Shown one piece after another: positions 51,364 to 60,128 of a DNA stretch of 64,000 nucleotides. The position numbers and the translations under genes were made by a program. Source of the stretch: Streptomyces odontomachi (GTDB lineage Bacteria > Actinomycetota > Actinomycetes > Streptomycetales > Streptomycetaceae); NCBI RefSeq assembly GCF_024435355.1, contig NZ_JAMJWG010000020.1, positions 62,001 through 126,000 on the forward strand. The letters run 5' to 3'. The notes beneath the pieces were generated by a model that made no database searches, was not told where the DNA came from, and saw only the letters and a list, made by a program, of their open reading frames with translations. Every line of letters starts with the position of its first letter. The stretch's first letter is position 1.

Positions 51364-51377
51364 TGGGAGCGCTCCCA
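51364..51377. promoter_or_regulatory. CebR operator
   Basis: TGGGAGCGCTCCCA is a perfect 14-bp palindrome identical to the published CebR-box consensus in Streptomyces. It lies upstream of the LPMO gene on the minus strand. CebR is a LacI-family repressor released by cello-oligosaccharides. Confidence 0.9.
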
Positions 51378-51605
51378 TGATTACCCGGACTTTACCCGAG
51401 GACACATCGCTGTAACCCGCCACTCTCGGCCAGATGCGTGCAGGCGTGCGACACCGCCATCCACCGCCACGATCTCGGCACGCAAGCGCCCGTGACCTCC
51501 GAGTGGCTCCTCAGCGCCCGTGCCCTGACAACTCTCCTCTTGACGAGCGCGAGAGCGACCTCTTCGTGTCGGGCCTCCGGCCCATCCCCCCTGGACGCAC
51601 TACCG

Positions 51606-52000
51606 TTACCGTAACGGGCCACTCCCGGGAGGGCCCCGCCAGACCAGGCCGAATACCTGCTTGACCTTTTCCGTGACGGCCTTGCGCCGGTCGTCGGAGG
51701 AGCGGACGTCGAGCACGCTGGGCAACTTCATGAGTCCGCTGCGGTAGTGGTTGGAACACCTCCCCTTTGCTGCGGGCGAACTCGGCAGTCGTCGCCTTCG
51801 TCTCGGCAACCTGGTCCTGTGGCGTCTTCTCCCCGCCGGCCGCCGGGAAGACCACCGGGCGGACGGGAGCGGACCGAGCCGTCCGGGGCAGCCGAGCGCG
51901 GCGCCGACCTTCCCAGCAGCCCCAGCAGCCCCAGCAGCCCCAGCAGTCCCAGCAGCCCCGACTTGCCGCGGACCTTGCTGCATTCGAGCACGGCCCAACT
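51606..52000 (-). pseudogene. Possible frameshifted gene remnant
   Basis: Minus-strand translation gives protein-like segments in different frames: PQDQVAETKATTAEFARSKG in one and KLPSVLDVRSSDDRRKAVTE continuing to KVKQVFGLVWRGPPGSG-stop in another (TAA at 51606). Just upstream, (LLG)n from a 9-bp repeat breaks any long frame. No start or ribosome site is convincing. I do not recognise the family. It may be a decayed gene or chance. Confidence 0.35.
51911..51958 (-). repeat. 9-bp tandem repeat (cccagcagc)
   Basis: About five near-perfect tandem copies of cccagcagc. On the minus strand it would read Leu-Leu-Gly repeats. It is slippage-prone and lies in the suspected gene remnant. Confidence 0.8.
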
Positions 52001-52170
52001 GCCGGGCGCTCGGGCGGAGGGCGATCCTCCCCCGCCCCGGCGCCTGGAGCCTGCGGGCCCCGTCGGTGCCGGGACAGCGGCGAGCCGGGCAACTGCGAGT
52101 GGCGTGGGTGCCCGCCGCCGTCGGCTTCGGCAACAGCGGCGTCATCACCGACAACGAACCGGGAACTTGA

Positions 52171-52187
52171 CTGACAGAAGATGTCAG
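52171..52187. promoter_or_regulatory. Palindromic operator candidate before the MFS gene
   Basis: CTGACA-N5-TGTCAG (52171-52187) lies 23 bp upstream of the MFS start codon, overlapping TTGACT. The nearby WYL or TetR regulator could bind here. Confidence 0.4.
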
Positions 52188-52209
52188 CGAACCTCCGGAT
52201 AGTGGGGCC

Positions 52210-53673
52210 ATGATCTTCAGCCCCCACTCCCGCCGGGCAGAGCGGCTGCTTGTGCCCGCTGCTTTCGCCACCGCGCTCGGCAACAATGTCCAGCTCATCG
52301 TCGGTGCGCTGCTCGTGATCAGGGAGCAGCAGACCATGATGGCCGTCGGCTGGCTCTTCATCGCGGTCGCCGGGCCGCCGGCGTTGTTGTCGCCCCTCTT
52401 CGGACGGCTGGCCGACCGCTTCGACCGGCGGGCCCTGTGGATCGGCTGCGATGCCACCAGTGCGGCGCTGGCCCTCGGGCTGCCACTGTGGCTGGCCTGC
52501 GGCGGCTCTCCGGAACCCGGGATCTACGGCACCAATCTGGCGCTCGCCGTGGTCGGCGCCCTGTTCTTTCCGGCGAGTTCCGCGCTGATCAAGGAACGGG
52601 TCCCGGCGGACCGGCTGCGGCGGTTCAACGCCCGCTACGAGATGGGGACCCAGGCGGGGATGCTGCTGTCGGCGACGATCGGCGGGCTGTCCGTCCAGGC
52701 GTTCGGTGCCGTGCCGCTGCTGGTGTTCAACGCCGGGACCTTCGCCGTCTCGGCGCTCTGCGTCGCCGCGGTGGGGCGTCAACCGGCCAGGGCGACGACG
52801 GCCACCGCAGCCGGCTCGCCGCCGGCGCCGGCGGCTCCGAGCGGGCCGCTGCGGATGCGCCGCTTCATCCTCCTGTACGCCCAGGGGAGCGTGGTCGTCA
52901 CGGTCTTCAACGCCCTGCTGCCCACCGCCGTCATCGGCGAACTCCACCTGGGAGCAGCGACGTTCGGTACCGTGGACGCCCTCGGATGCCTCGGTTTCCT
53001 GGCGGCCACCGGTGCCTACCGGATCGTCAGCAGACGCAGTCCGGACCTTCGCATCGCCGTCGTGGGATTCCTGCTCTGCAACGTCGGCCTGGTACTGCAG
53101 AGCCAGTTCGGGATCGCCGGCTATCTCGTCGGGGTGCCGCTGGGCGCGCTGTTCTTCGGGCAAGCCAGGATCGCTTCCCGGACCATGCTGATGGCCTCGA
53201 CCGACGATGCCTCGGTGGGCAGGGCCTTCGGGCTGGCGAACGGTGGCGGGCTTGCGGCCACGGTCGGGGTGATGTTCCTGGTCGCGACGGTCACCGACCA
53301 CAGTGACACGCGCTACGGCTTCGGGGTCCTCGCCGCCCTTGCGTTGCCGGCCACCCTGTCCGCCGGACTGCTGCTGAGATCGCCGGCCCCCGCGCGGCCG
53401 GACGTATCCGCCGGCCGGTACCGGTCGCGCACGGCCGCCGCGGTCTTTGCGATCTCGCGGCGCAGCTCCTCGGGAGCCAGCACCTCGATGTCCGGCCCCA
53501 GTGACAGCAGCGTCGGCACCGCCAGCTCGACCGACTCCAGCGGCATCGTCGCCGTCACCCAGCCGTCTGCTTCCGGCGGCCCCGCCGAGGCTTCGACGGC
53601 TCGGACCGATGCCGCGTCCAGGCGGTCCGGCAGCGCGGACAGCAGCGCGGGAGCGATCCGGACGGAGGCCTGA
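52210..53673 (+). CDS. MFS transporter with antisense-derived C-terminal tail
   Basis: 487 residues. The first ~400 show the hydrophobic segments of an MFS permease (LIVGALLVIREQQ, MAVGWLFIAVAGPPALLSPLFGRLADRFDRRALW with the loop 2-3 motif, VGVPLGALFFG). After LLLRSPAPARPD (about 53405) the protein loses membrane character and becomes Ser/Ala/Arg-rich. The last ~90 codons run antisense through the 3' end of the WYL gene. The ATG 52210 has a weak GTGGGG. Substrate unknown; a drug/metabolite exporter is likely. Confidence 0.82.
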   Translation: MIFSPHSRRAERLLVPAAFATALGNNVQLIVGALLVIREQQTMMAVGWLFIAVAGPPALLSPLFGRLADRFDRRALWIGCDATSAALALGLPLWLACGGSPEPGIYGTNLALAVVGALFFPASSALIKERVPADRLRRFNARYEMGTQAGMLLSATIGGLSVQAFGAVPLLVFNAGTFAVSALCVAAVGRQPARATTATAAGSPPAPAAPSGPLRMRRFILLYAQGSVVVTVFNALLPTAVIGELHLGAATFGTVDALGCLGFLAATGAYRIVSRRSPDLRIAVVGFLLCNVGLVLQSQFGIAGYLVGVPLGALFFGQARIASRTMLMASTDDASVGRAFGLANGGGLAATVGVMFLVATVTDHSDTRYGFGVLAALALPATLSAGLLLRSPAPARPDVSAGRYRSRTAAAVFAISRRSSSGASTSMSGPSDSSVGTASSTDSSGIVAVTQPSASGGPAEASTARTDAASRRSGSADSSAGAIRTEA

Positions 53674-54383
53674 AGCCGCAGTCTGCGGGCGTCGTAGGCG
53701 GTGAGGTAGTCCTGCCAGTGGGCGGCCAGGTCGAAGCCGTGGGGGCGTTCGAAGACGTCGTCCCCGACATCCAGACGGAGGATCGACGACACCCGGTAGG
53801 TCCGCACCGCGCCGTCCACCGCTGCGACGAGGTACCAGACGCCCGCCTTGAGGACCAGGCCGTAGGGGTCGAGTGCGCGCTCGACTTCCTGCGGCTCGGC
53901 CCAGCGGCGGTAGCGCACCTGGATCCGCCGCTGGTTCCACACGGCATCGGCGAGAACCACGAGCGCGGGCGGCGAGTCCTGTTCCCGGTACCATCCGAGC
54001 GCGTCGAGGTGAAACCGCTCCCGGACCCGGCCAGCCCGGTCCCGCAGTGGAGCCGGCAGCGCCGCAGTCAGTTTCAGCTGTGCCGCCGCCAGCACCTCGC
54101 CCAGTCCCAGGTCGTCCGCCGCACCGGGCAGCCCGGCCAGGAACAGCGACTCGGCCTCGTCGGCGTGCAGTCCGGTGAGCCGGGTCCGGTAGCCGCCGAG
54201 CAGCTCGTAACCGCCGTGGTGCCCGGCGTCCCCGTACACCGGAATACCCGCGCCGCTCAGCGCGTCGATGTCCCGGTAGACGGTCCGGACCGAGACACCC
54301 AGCTCTTCGGCGAGCTCACCTGCCGTCAGCCGGCCCCGGTTCTGCAACAGGAGGACGAGGGAGAGGAGCCGGGCCGCGCGCAT
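53313..54383 (-). CDS. WYL-domain transcriptional regulator (DeoR/HTH_11)
   Basis: 356 residues. The HTH is at the N-terminus (RAARLLSLVLLLQNRGRLTAGELAEELGVSVRTVYRDIDALSGAG). A WYL domain follows (about 130-200, RALDPYGLVLKAGVWYLVAAVDG), then the WCX extension. WYL proteins sense ligands, often nucleic-acid-derived or small molecules. The natural C-terminus would be near YRPAD; about 30 more residues run antisense into the MFS gene. It may control that transporter. Confidence 0.92.
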   Translation of the reverse strand: MRAARLLSLVLLLQNRGRLTAGELAEELGVSVRTVYRDIDALSGAGIPVYGDAGHHGGYELLGGYRTRLTGLHADEAESLFLAGLPGAADDLGLGEVLAAAQLKLTAALPAPLRDRAGRVRERFHLDALGWYREQDSPPALVVLADAVWNQRRIQVRYRRWAEPQEVERALDPYGLVLKAGVWYLVAAVDGAVRTYRVSSILRLDVGDDVFERPHGFDLAAHWQDYLTAYDARRLRLQASVRIAPALLSALPDRLDAASVRAVEASAGPPEADGWVTATMPLESVELAVPTLLSLGPDIEVLAPEELRREIAKTAAAVRDRYRPADTSGRAGAGDLSSSPADRVAGNARAARTPKP

Positions 54384-54574
54384 GAACCGATCATTCCAGG
54401 TCCGGGCCTGGCCCTTCGGCACCTGCCGGCTCTCCCGAGTGATGCGGACCATGAACGGCACCAGGGCAAGCACCCCAGCCTGCCCACGCCGTACCGCACC
54501 CTCGCCGAAGCCCGGCAGGACGCGGGAGCGTGACCGTCGGATCGAAAGCCACTGGCGGGTCACTCGCCATCTGG

Positions 54575-55303
54575 TCAGCCGTGCGGAGGTGCCGAGGTGG
54601 GCGAAGGCCGCGGAGGCCGGGACGCGGTGCCGAACGGGGCGACGACCAGGAAGACCAGGGTGTCCAGCAGCCCCGGGAGTTCGCTCACGTGGTCCTCGTC
54701 GATCCAGCGGTACAGCGCGGCGTGCACCCCGCCGATGAGCGCATCGGTGAGTTCGGCGCCGGGTATGCCGACGGGGCCCGGCGGGGCGTCGGCGAAGAAG
54801 CGGCGGAACTCGGCGAGTAGCCGCGCGCGGGCCCGGCGGCCGGCCGGCCCCACCGCTTCGATCTCGACGAGCATCGCGGCGAACGGGGGTGTTTCGGCCA
54901 ACAGGTCGAGCAGCGTGCGCAGGCCCGCCCGGACCGCTGCCGGCCAGTCGGCGCCGCCGCCCGCCGTCTCGTACGCCTCTGCCATCCGGGCCACCACGAG
55001 CGCGGTCCCGGCCCGGTAGGCGCTGAGGACGGCGTGCTCCTTCCCGGCGAAGAGTTCGTAGAACACCGGCCGGGTGACCCCGGCGGCCCGGCAGATGTCG
55101 CTGATCCGCGCCCCGGCGTAGCCGCGTTCCGCGACGGTGCGGGCGACGCCGTCGAGCAGCCGGTCGCGCTGGTTGGCCGCGACGAACTCGGCCGGCACAC
55201 GTCGCGGGCCGCGCCGGATGGACCGCTCGGCCTCCCGTCCCGTGCGCGCGCCCGGCAGCTGCCCGGACGTGGCTGACCTCTCGGTACCGTGGGTAACTTC
55301 CAT
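54575..55303 (-). CDS. TetR-family transcriptional regulator
   Basis: 242 residues. A basic tail (about 1-45) precedes the TetR HTH (RDRLLDGVARTVAERGYAGARISDICRAAGVTRPVFYELFAGKEHAV). The ligand-binding helical part (about 95-225) has its own sequence. ATG 55303 has GGAGGAAG. There is no divergent target across a short gap; the MFS gene or the secreted protein to the right could be targets. Confidence 0.9.
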   Translation of the reverse strand: MEVTHGTERSATSGQLPGARTGREAERSIRRGPRRVPAEFVAANQRDRLLDGVARTVAERGYAGARISDICRAAGVTRPVFYELFAGKEHAVLSAYRAGTALVVARMAEAYETAGGGADWPAAVRAGLRTLLDLLAETPPFAAMLVEIEAVGPAGRRARARLLAEFRRFFADAPPGPVGIPGAELTDALIGGVHAALYRWIDEDHVSELPGLLDTLVFLVVAPFGTASRPPRPSPTSAPPHG

Positions 55304-55648
55304 GGCCGAACTTCCTCCGCCCACCCTTGACGCGGTGCACCCGCGGGATTACAACCCCCTCAGGTTTCCTACTGTTCCAAGCTCGCGCCGCGGCCCGTCG
55401 GCCGCGGGTCTCCCAGCGGCGCGCGCCCGGTAAGACCTTGCACGGCTGCACGCACCATCGTCTCGCCCGGTGCCTTCCGACGTGCCACTGACCGCTCCCC
55501 CAGCGCCGTACCGCGTACGTTCCCGGCCAGCCGGCCGCGCAGCACGCTCACCTCGGTTCGCCGCTGCGCAGCCACCGTTCTGCCGTGCAACCGCCAGGCA
55601 GCGCCGCGTCACGCACCGGTCCGTCACTCGACTGCGAAAGGGACTCGC
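55304..55648 (+). other. Gap upstream of the secreted protein gene
   Basis: 345 bp with no supported gene. It should contain promoters for the TetR gene and the secreted protein gene. GAAAGGGA sits 5 bp before the latter's ATG. Confidence 0.5.
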
Positions 55649-56305
55649 ATGACCATCAGGCACTCTCTCCTCGTCGCCTCCGCCGCCCTCGCGGGGACGC
55701 TGCTCACCGCCACCGCCGTGTCCGCCACCGGGCAGGCCGCCGCCGCGAGCACCGTGCTCACCTACGGCAGTGCGGGCGGCAGTTCCGTGGCGGTCGGGGA
55801 CGTGCTGTCCGCCGCCAGCAGCAGCGTGGCGATCCGCACCACGTCGGGCGGCAGTACCGGCATCACCTGCGACGCCTCGTCCTTCTCGGCGTCCGTGGCG
55901 ACCAACCCGGCCGCGCCCGGCACCGCGACCGAGAGTCTCAGCGCGTTCTCCATCGGCGGCAGTTGCAGCACCAACATCGTCGGCACCACCAGCGTGAAGA
56001 GCATCACCGCGGGCGGGCTGCCGTACGCCACGTCCGTGACGTCGTCGGGCACCGTCACCGTCCAGGGGCCGCTCACCACGACCGTCGTGCTCGGCAGCCT
56101 GCTCGGGAACGTCACCTGCGGCTACACCGCGGACAGCCTGACCGGCACGGCATCCAACACGGACAGCTCGATCGCGTTCAGCAACCAGGAGTTCACCAAG
56201 TCGTCCGGGTCGTCGCTCTGCCCGGGCTCCGGCTACTTCACGGCGACCTACGGGCCGGTCAAGGACACCACGGCGGCCGGCAGCCCGAGCGTGTTCACCA
56301 ACTGA
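55649..56305 (+). CDS. Small secreted protein, Ser/Thr/Gly-rich
   Basis: 218 residues with a Sec-type signal (MTIRHSLLVASAALAGTLLTATAVSA-TGQAA). The mature part is Ser, Thr, Gly and Val-rich, predicted all-beta, with four or so Cys residues in pairs (GITCDAS, GGSCSTN, VTCGYT, SSLCPGSG). It resembles the ~215-residue Streptomyces 'Tat signal sequence domain' secreted proteins of unknown role. Ends at a hairpin. Confidence 0.8.
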   Translation: MTIRHSLLVASAALAGTLLTATAVSATGQAAAASTVLTYGSAGGSSVAVGDVLSAASSSVAIRTTSGGSTGITCDASSFSASVATNPAAPGTATESLSAFSIGGSCSTNIVGTTSVKSITAGGLPYATSVTSSGTVTVQGPLTTTVVLGSLLGNVTCGYTADSLTGTASNTDSSIAFSNQEFTKSSGSSLCPGSGYFTATYGPVKDTTAAGSPSVFTN

Positions 56306-56312
56306 TCCGGGG

Positions 56313-56349
56313 CCGTGTGCCGGGGTGACGGCAGTCCCCCGGCACACGG
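56313..56349 (+). terminator. Hairpin terminator after the secreted protein gene
   Basis: CCGTGTGCCGGGG (56313-56325) pairs perfectly with CCCCGGCACACGG (56337-56349) across an 11-nt loop, seven bp after the stop codon. Confidence 0.8.
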
Positions 56350-56771
56350 GCCGGGGCCCGTCGCCGCCGGCACCGGCGTGGCGTCGTGCCGCGCTGCCGC
56401 CCGGCCCGCCGACCGGTCGGACGGCAGCGCACCCGGTTCACCGGCTCGCCGGTGCCCAGGGCAGGGGTGCGCCCGCGTACTTGTGGGCGCGGACGTCGCC
56501 GGAGCGTGCGTGGCCCTCGAAGAGCTCCGCGCGTGCCGCGCGCCCGCACGGTTCGCCCGGCGCGGCGCCGGCGGCGGGGCCGACGGCCTCCTGGTAGGCG
56601 ACGGTCCGGCCTGGGGTGGCAGCGCCGGCGGCTGGCCGCGGCCTGGCCGAGCGGCCCCCCGTAGGTTGCCACGGTGCCACCCGGGCACGCGCACGCCCTG
56701 CCCGGTGACCTGCCGAGTCGGACGGTGGTGCGCAGGCGGCAGTCGCCCGCGTTCCGGCGCACCGCAACCGC
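56350..56771. other. Gap between terminator and ArsR-like gene
   Basis: Over 400 bp of GC-rich sequence downstream of two convergent genes. Open frames exist on both strands but none has a ribosome site or family match. I see nothing functional. Confidence 0.4.
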
Positions 56772-57857
56772 TCAGCGCAGGACGGCCGCCAGCAGGTCGG
56801 TGCCCAGTGTCGTCATCTCGGGCAGGTTGAGGGTGTAGTGGACGTAGCGCCCCTGCCGCCGGGTGGTGAGCAGGCCGGCGCGGCGCAGGACGGCGAGGTG
56901 GCGGGAGACCTCCGGGGAGGAGAGGTCCCAGGCGTGGGCCAGCTCGCCGGTGGTGTGCGGGCCGCGGGCCAGGGTGCGCAGCAGGCGCAGTCGTACCGGA
57001 TGTGCGAGTGCCTCCAGCCGGCGGGTGACCGTGTCCAGCGACGCCGGCTCCGACGGGCCCGGCTCGGCCACGGGGTACTGCACCACCGGCTGCCAGCCAC
57101 GTGCGTGGATCACCACCAGGTGCGGGCGGCCGAAGGTAGTGGGGATGAAGGTGACCCCGATGCCGTGGGCGGCGGTCGCGTTGTCCTGGAGCTTGTCCAC
57201 GAGGATGCGGTTGCCGTCCGGTGCCAGGCTGAGAGCGCCGGAGACCGAGGCGAGTGCCGCCCCGATGCCCTGACGCTTCAGCAGGTCGTTCTTCAGACGC
57301 AGGTCGGTGGCCAGTTGCACGGCGACGCCTGTCCAGGCGGCGTCGAAGAACGCCTCGGCGCACTGTTCGATGGTCCCGCGCACCCGGGCCCGCACCGCGG
57401 CCGGGTCCGCGAGCAGCCGCTCCGCGAATGCCTCCTGGAGCGCACCACGGGCCTGGGCCAGTTCCAGGGCCCGCTCGCGCGCGGCCCGGTCGGCGAGCGG
57501 CGACGGCGCACCGAAGAGGACCCGATTGCTGCCGCACGTGGTGGTGAGGGCGGCGGTCACATAGGTCTCGTCGTCGATCCGGTCCACCTCGTCCAACTCC
57601 TCGGCGAGGGTCTGCCGAGGCCGGGCGGGGACCAGGAAGTCGGCTCGTGAGGAACGCCAGAGGAACTCCGCCTCCCTGAGCCGCTCGGCCAGCTCCGGAG
57701 GCAGCCGTGCCCAGACGTCCCCGGCCCAGCCGGCCAGCCGCGGGTGATGCCCGGGTTCGGCCAGGACGTGCAACATCGCGGTCAGTTCGGCCAGCGGGGA
57801 GGCGGCGAAACGCAGCCGCTCGGCCGGTAGCCCGGTGATGTCGATGCGCAGCGTCAT
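56772..57857 (-). CDS. DUF5937/ArsR-type transcriptional regulator
   Basis: 361 residues. The first ~260 residues match the DUF5937 region (LRIDITGLPAERLRFAASPLAELTAMLHVL). The last ~100 are an ArsR winged helix (LAHPVRLRLLRTLARGPHTTGELAHAW, LSSPEVSRHLAVLRRAGLL, QGRYVHYTLN). No Cys-rich metal site is seen. It is divergent from an MFS gene across a perfect 11-bp inverted repeat, so it probably represses that gene and itself. Confidence 0.9.
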   Translation of the reverse strand: MTLRIDITGLPAERLRFAASPLAELTAMLHVLAEPGHHPRLAGWAGDVWARLPPELAERLREAEFLWRSSRADFLVPARPRQTLAEELDEVDRIDDETYVTAALTTTCGSNRVLFGAPSPLADRAARERALELAQARGALQEAFAERLLADPAAVRARVRGTIEQCAEAFFDAAWTGVAVQLATDLRLKNDLLKRQGIGAALASVSGALSLAPDGNRILVDKLQDNATAAHGIGVTFIPTTFGRPHLVVIHARGWQPVVQYPVAEPGPSEPASLDTVTRRLEALAHPVRLRLLRTLARGPHTTGELAHAWDLSSPEVSRHLAVLRRAGLLTTRRQGRYVHYTLNLPEMTTLGTDLLAAVLR

Positions 57858-57893
57858 CCCCCCATCATCGCTGGTCGGACAGCGGGCGACGGT

Positions 57894-57920
57894 GTCGGTT
57901 GACGATGTCCGTCAACCGAC
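57894..57920. promoter_or_regulatory. Operator: 11-bp perfect inverted repeat
   Basis: GTCGGTTGACG and CGTCAACCGAC flank the 5-bp ATGTC, between the start codons of the ArsR-like gene and the MFS gene (57857/57957). TTGAC within the left arm could be the -35 for the MFS gene, so a bound repressor would block RNA polymerase. Confidence 0.8.
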
Positions 57921-57956
57921 GTGCCGTATCCGGCGGCCGACCCGACCGTGGGCGCC

Positions 57957-59150
57957 ATGGCAACCACCACCAGGATCCGTCCCCGCGCCGTCCTCCGTGC
58001 CTCCGGAGGCCCCCGCTACGCCGTCGCCCTGGCCGTGGACGCGCTCGGCACCGGCCTGCTGAGGCCCTTTCTGCTGCTCTACGGGATGACGGTGCTCAGG
58101 CTGTCCGCGCCGGTCACCGGCACCGCCATGACGGCCGGCGTCGTCGCGGGTCTTGCGTGCATGCCCGCGCTGGGCAGTTGGCTGGACCGGGGCGCACGCA
58201 GCACCGCCGTGGCGGCGTCGATGCTGGTGCGGGTGCTGGGCGTGGCACTGCTGCTGGCCACCCCGACGGGGAACGTCTGGCTGTTCGCGGCGGCGGCGCT
58301 CTTCCTCGGCATCGGCAACCAGGCATGGCCGGCCGCCCACGCCGCCCTCGTGGCCACGGTCGCCCACGGCCGGGAACGCGACGCCGCCCTCGCAGGGGGC
58401 CGCGCCCTGCGCAACGCCGGCCTGGGCGCCGGTGCGCTCCTCGCCACCGCATGCCTGGCGGGCGGCACCACCGCATTGCAGGCGCTGGCAGCCGTCACCG
58501 GGCTCGCCTACCTCACCGCGGCGGCCTTGGCCTGGTCCGTCCGGGTGCACGCGCACCCGGCCGTCGCCGCGGCCACGGACGCCCGGGACGGCGCCGACGG
58601 GCCCGCACCCCGGATGCGCGCGCTGCTGGCCGCCAACGTGATCTACGTCTTCTGCCTCAACGTCCCCGAAATCGCCCTCCCCCTGGTCCTGGTGACGCAG
58701 CTGCACGCCTCCTCGGTGTGGTCCGGGGCCGTCTACGTGGCCAACACGGTGCTGGTGGTCACCCTTCAGGTGCCGGTCACCGTCCTGCTGTCCCGCTTCC
58801 CCCGCCGGTCCGTGCTGGCCGTCGCCGGTGTGGTGCTCACCGCGTCCTACCTCGGCTTCCTCGCAGCCACCTCCCTCGGGCACGGCTGGGGTGCCCCGGC
58901 CGTCGCCGCGGTGTCCGTGGTCTGCACCCTCGGCGAGGTCGTCTACGCGGGCAGCGCCACCGCGCTCGTCACGGCCCTCGTCCCGGCACATGTCCTGGGG
59001 CGCGCCCTCGCCCGTTTCCAGCTCTCCACGGGCTTCGGTCTCGCCGCCTCCCCCGCGGTCATCACCGCTCTCGCACCGCACGGCCCGGCTGTCCTCTGGG
59101 GCGGCCTCGCCGCCGCGACGCTCCTCTCCGCCTCCGCCGTCGCCCGCTGA
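57957..59150 (+). CDS. MFS transporter
   Basis: 397 residues from ATG 57957 (MATTTRIRPRAVLRAS); a GTG at 57921 is in frame but would overlap the downstream flank of the operator. About 12 hydrophobic segments are present, with motif A-like PALGSWLDRGARS in the 2-3 loop. The second half begins after a hydrophilic stretch (AATDARDGADGPAPRMR). Probable drug or metabolite exporter controlled by the divergent ArsR-type protein. Confidence 0.9.
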   Translation: MATTTRIRPRAVLRASGGPRYAVALAVDALGTGLLRPFLLLYGMTVLRLSAPVTGTAMTAGVVAGLACMPALGSWLDRGARSTAVAASMLVRVLGVALLLATPTGNVWLFAAAALFLGIGNQAWPAAHAALVATVAHGRERDAALAGGRALRNAGLGAGALLATACLAGGTTALQALAAVTGLAYLTAAALAWSVRVHAHPAVAAATDARDGADGPAPRMRALLAANVIYVFCLNVPEIALPLVLVTQLHASSVWSGAVYVANTVLVVTLQVPVTVLLSRFPRRSVLAVAGVVLTASYLGFLAATSLGHGWGAPAVAAVSVVCTLGEVVYAGSATALVTALVPAHVLGRALARFQLSTGFGLAASPAVITALAPHGPAVLWGGLAAATLLSASAVAR

Positions 59151-59157
59151 GCTTGCT

Positions 59158-59185
59158 CCACGGTGTTCCGGGCGGAGCACCGTGG
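59158..59185. terminator. Hairpin between convergent genes
   Basis: CCACGGTG (59158-59165) and CACCGTGG (59178-59185) pair across 12 nt between the MFS gene and the convergent secreted-protein gene. Confidence 0.6.
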
Positions 59186-59207
59186 GGCGGCCGGGGGCGC
59201 GCACGGC

Positions 59208-60128
59208 TCAGGAGAGTCCGCGCAGGGTGGCGAACATCGTCTTGGCGGCCGCCTTGGTCTTGGCGAGGGTGAGCCACGGGGCGGTGGTGTCGGGCGTGTA
59301 GGCGACCACGTGGTCCGTCGGCTTGCCGGCCGCGTGCCGGTCCGCCACGAAGTCCGTCATCCACTGGACGAAGCCCGCGGCGCCCGCGTCGTCCTCGCTG
59401 CCGTCCAGGATGAACGAGGAGATCGCGAAGGACCTGCCGTAGTCGTCGCAGAGCTTCGCCGCCTTCTGGACGTACGTCTCCTCGCTCGCGTAGGAGTCGC
59501 CCTTCGGCCACACCGACCAGCCGATGACGTCCGCGTCGGTGGTCATCCACGTCGTGACGTCCCTGCCGCTGGCGGCATTGAGGCTGTACGTCATCAGGTC
59601 CAGGGACACCAGGACGTCGGTGCGGGAGCCCACCGCGTTGCGCAGCAGCCTGACCACGTTCGTGAACGTCGCGCCGTCCATGTTGTCCTCGGGCTCCTGC
59701 CAGGGACAGATGCGCCGGATCTTGCCGTCCTTGGGCACGGAGTTGATGAGCGTGGTGAAGTCGGCCTGCGTCGGACTGGACCACTTGGTGGAGGCCAGCG
59801 GGAGGTGGGCCGGGCTCGCGGCCGTGCACGCCGCGCCCAGCCACTGTGACCAGGTGCCCTTGAACGAGGGCTGGAAGGTGTAGTGCAGCTCGGTGGCGCC
59901 GAGTTGCGAGGAGATGGCCGAGAAGTCGGACTCCGTGATGCCCGTGGCCCCGACCAGCGGCCGTGCGACGGCCCGCGGCTCGGCGGCGCGGGCGGTGCCG
60001 GCGCCGGACGCGAGCCCGGTCCCGCCCACCACGGCTGCTGCCGCGGCCGCGCCACCGAGCAGCAGCGTCTGGCGTCGGGTCGGGGAGAGTGCGCCGGATC
60101 CAGGAACCCGTGCAAACCGCTCACTCAT
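59208..60128 (-). CDS. Tat-secreted GH26-like TIM-barrel protein
   Basis: 306 residues. The N-terminus has SPTRRQTLLLGGAAAAAAV, a Tat signal. The mature protein has a barrel-like pattern with ICPWQEPEDNMDG, similar to the W-(H/Q)-E-P-E-x-N acid/base motif of GH26-like enzymes. The nucleophile-strand region reads FAISSFILDGSED, lacking the usual Glu (normally like IAEFG). It could be an inactive carbohydrate-binding relative. The start has ACGGAG. Confidence 0.72.
   Translation of the reverse strand: MSERFARVPGSGALSPTRRQTLLLGGAAAAAAVVGGTGLASGAGTARAAEPRAVARPLVGATGITESDFSAISSQLGATELHYTFQPSFKGTWSQWLGAACTAASPAHLPLASTKWSSPTQADFTTLINSVPKDGKIRRICPWQEPEDNMDGATFTNVVRLLRNAVGSRTDVLVSLDLMTYSLNAASGRDVTTWMTTDADVIGWSVWPKGDSYASEETYVQKAAKLCDDYGRSFAISSFILDGSEDDAGAAGFVQWMTDFVADRHAAGKPTDHVVAYTPDTTAPWLTLAKTKAAAKTMFATLRGLS

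Larger units (their letters stand above)
51378..52209. other. Long intergenic region left of the MFS gene
   Basis: Over 800 bp without an intact gene. On the minus strand between about 52050 and 51606, frame-shifted coding-like stretches remain (see the pseudogene entry). Other items are a 9-bp tandem repeat and inverted repeats at 51603-51617 (ccgttac-c-gtaacgg) and 52171-52187. Confidence 0.5.

Noticed and set aside
52210..53405. MFS transporter as the exporter of the meroterpenoid cluster
   Set aside because: It lies 3 kb past the PKS, separated by DUF1203 and LPMO genes with their own terminators and operator; no evidence of linkage.
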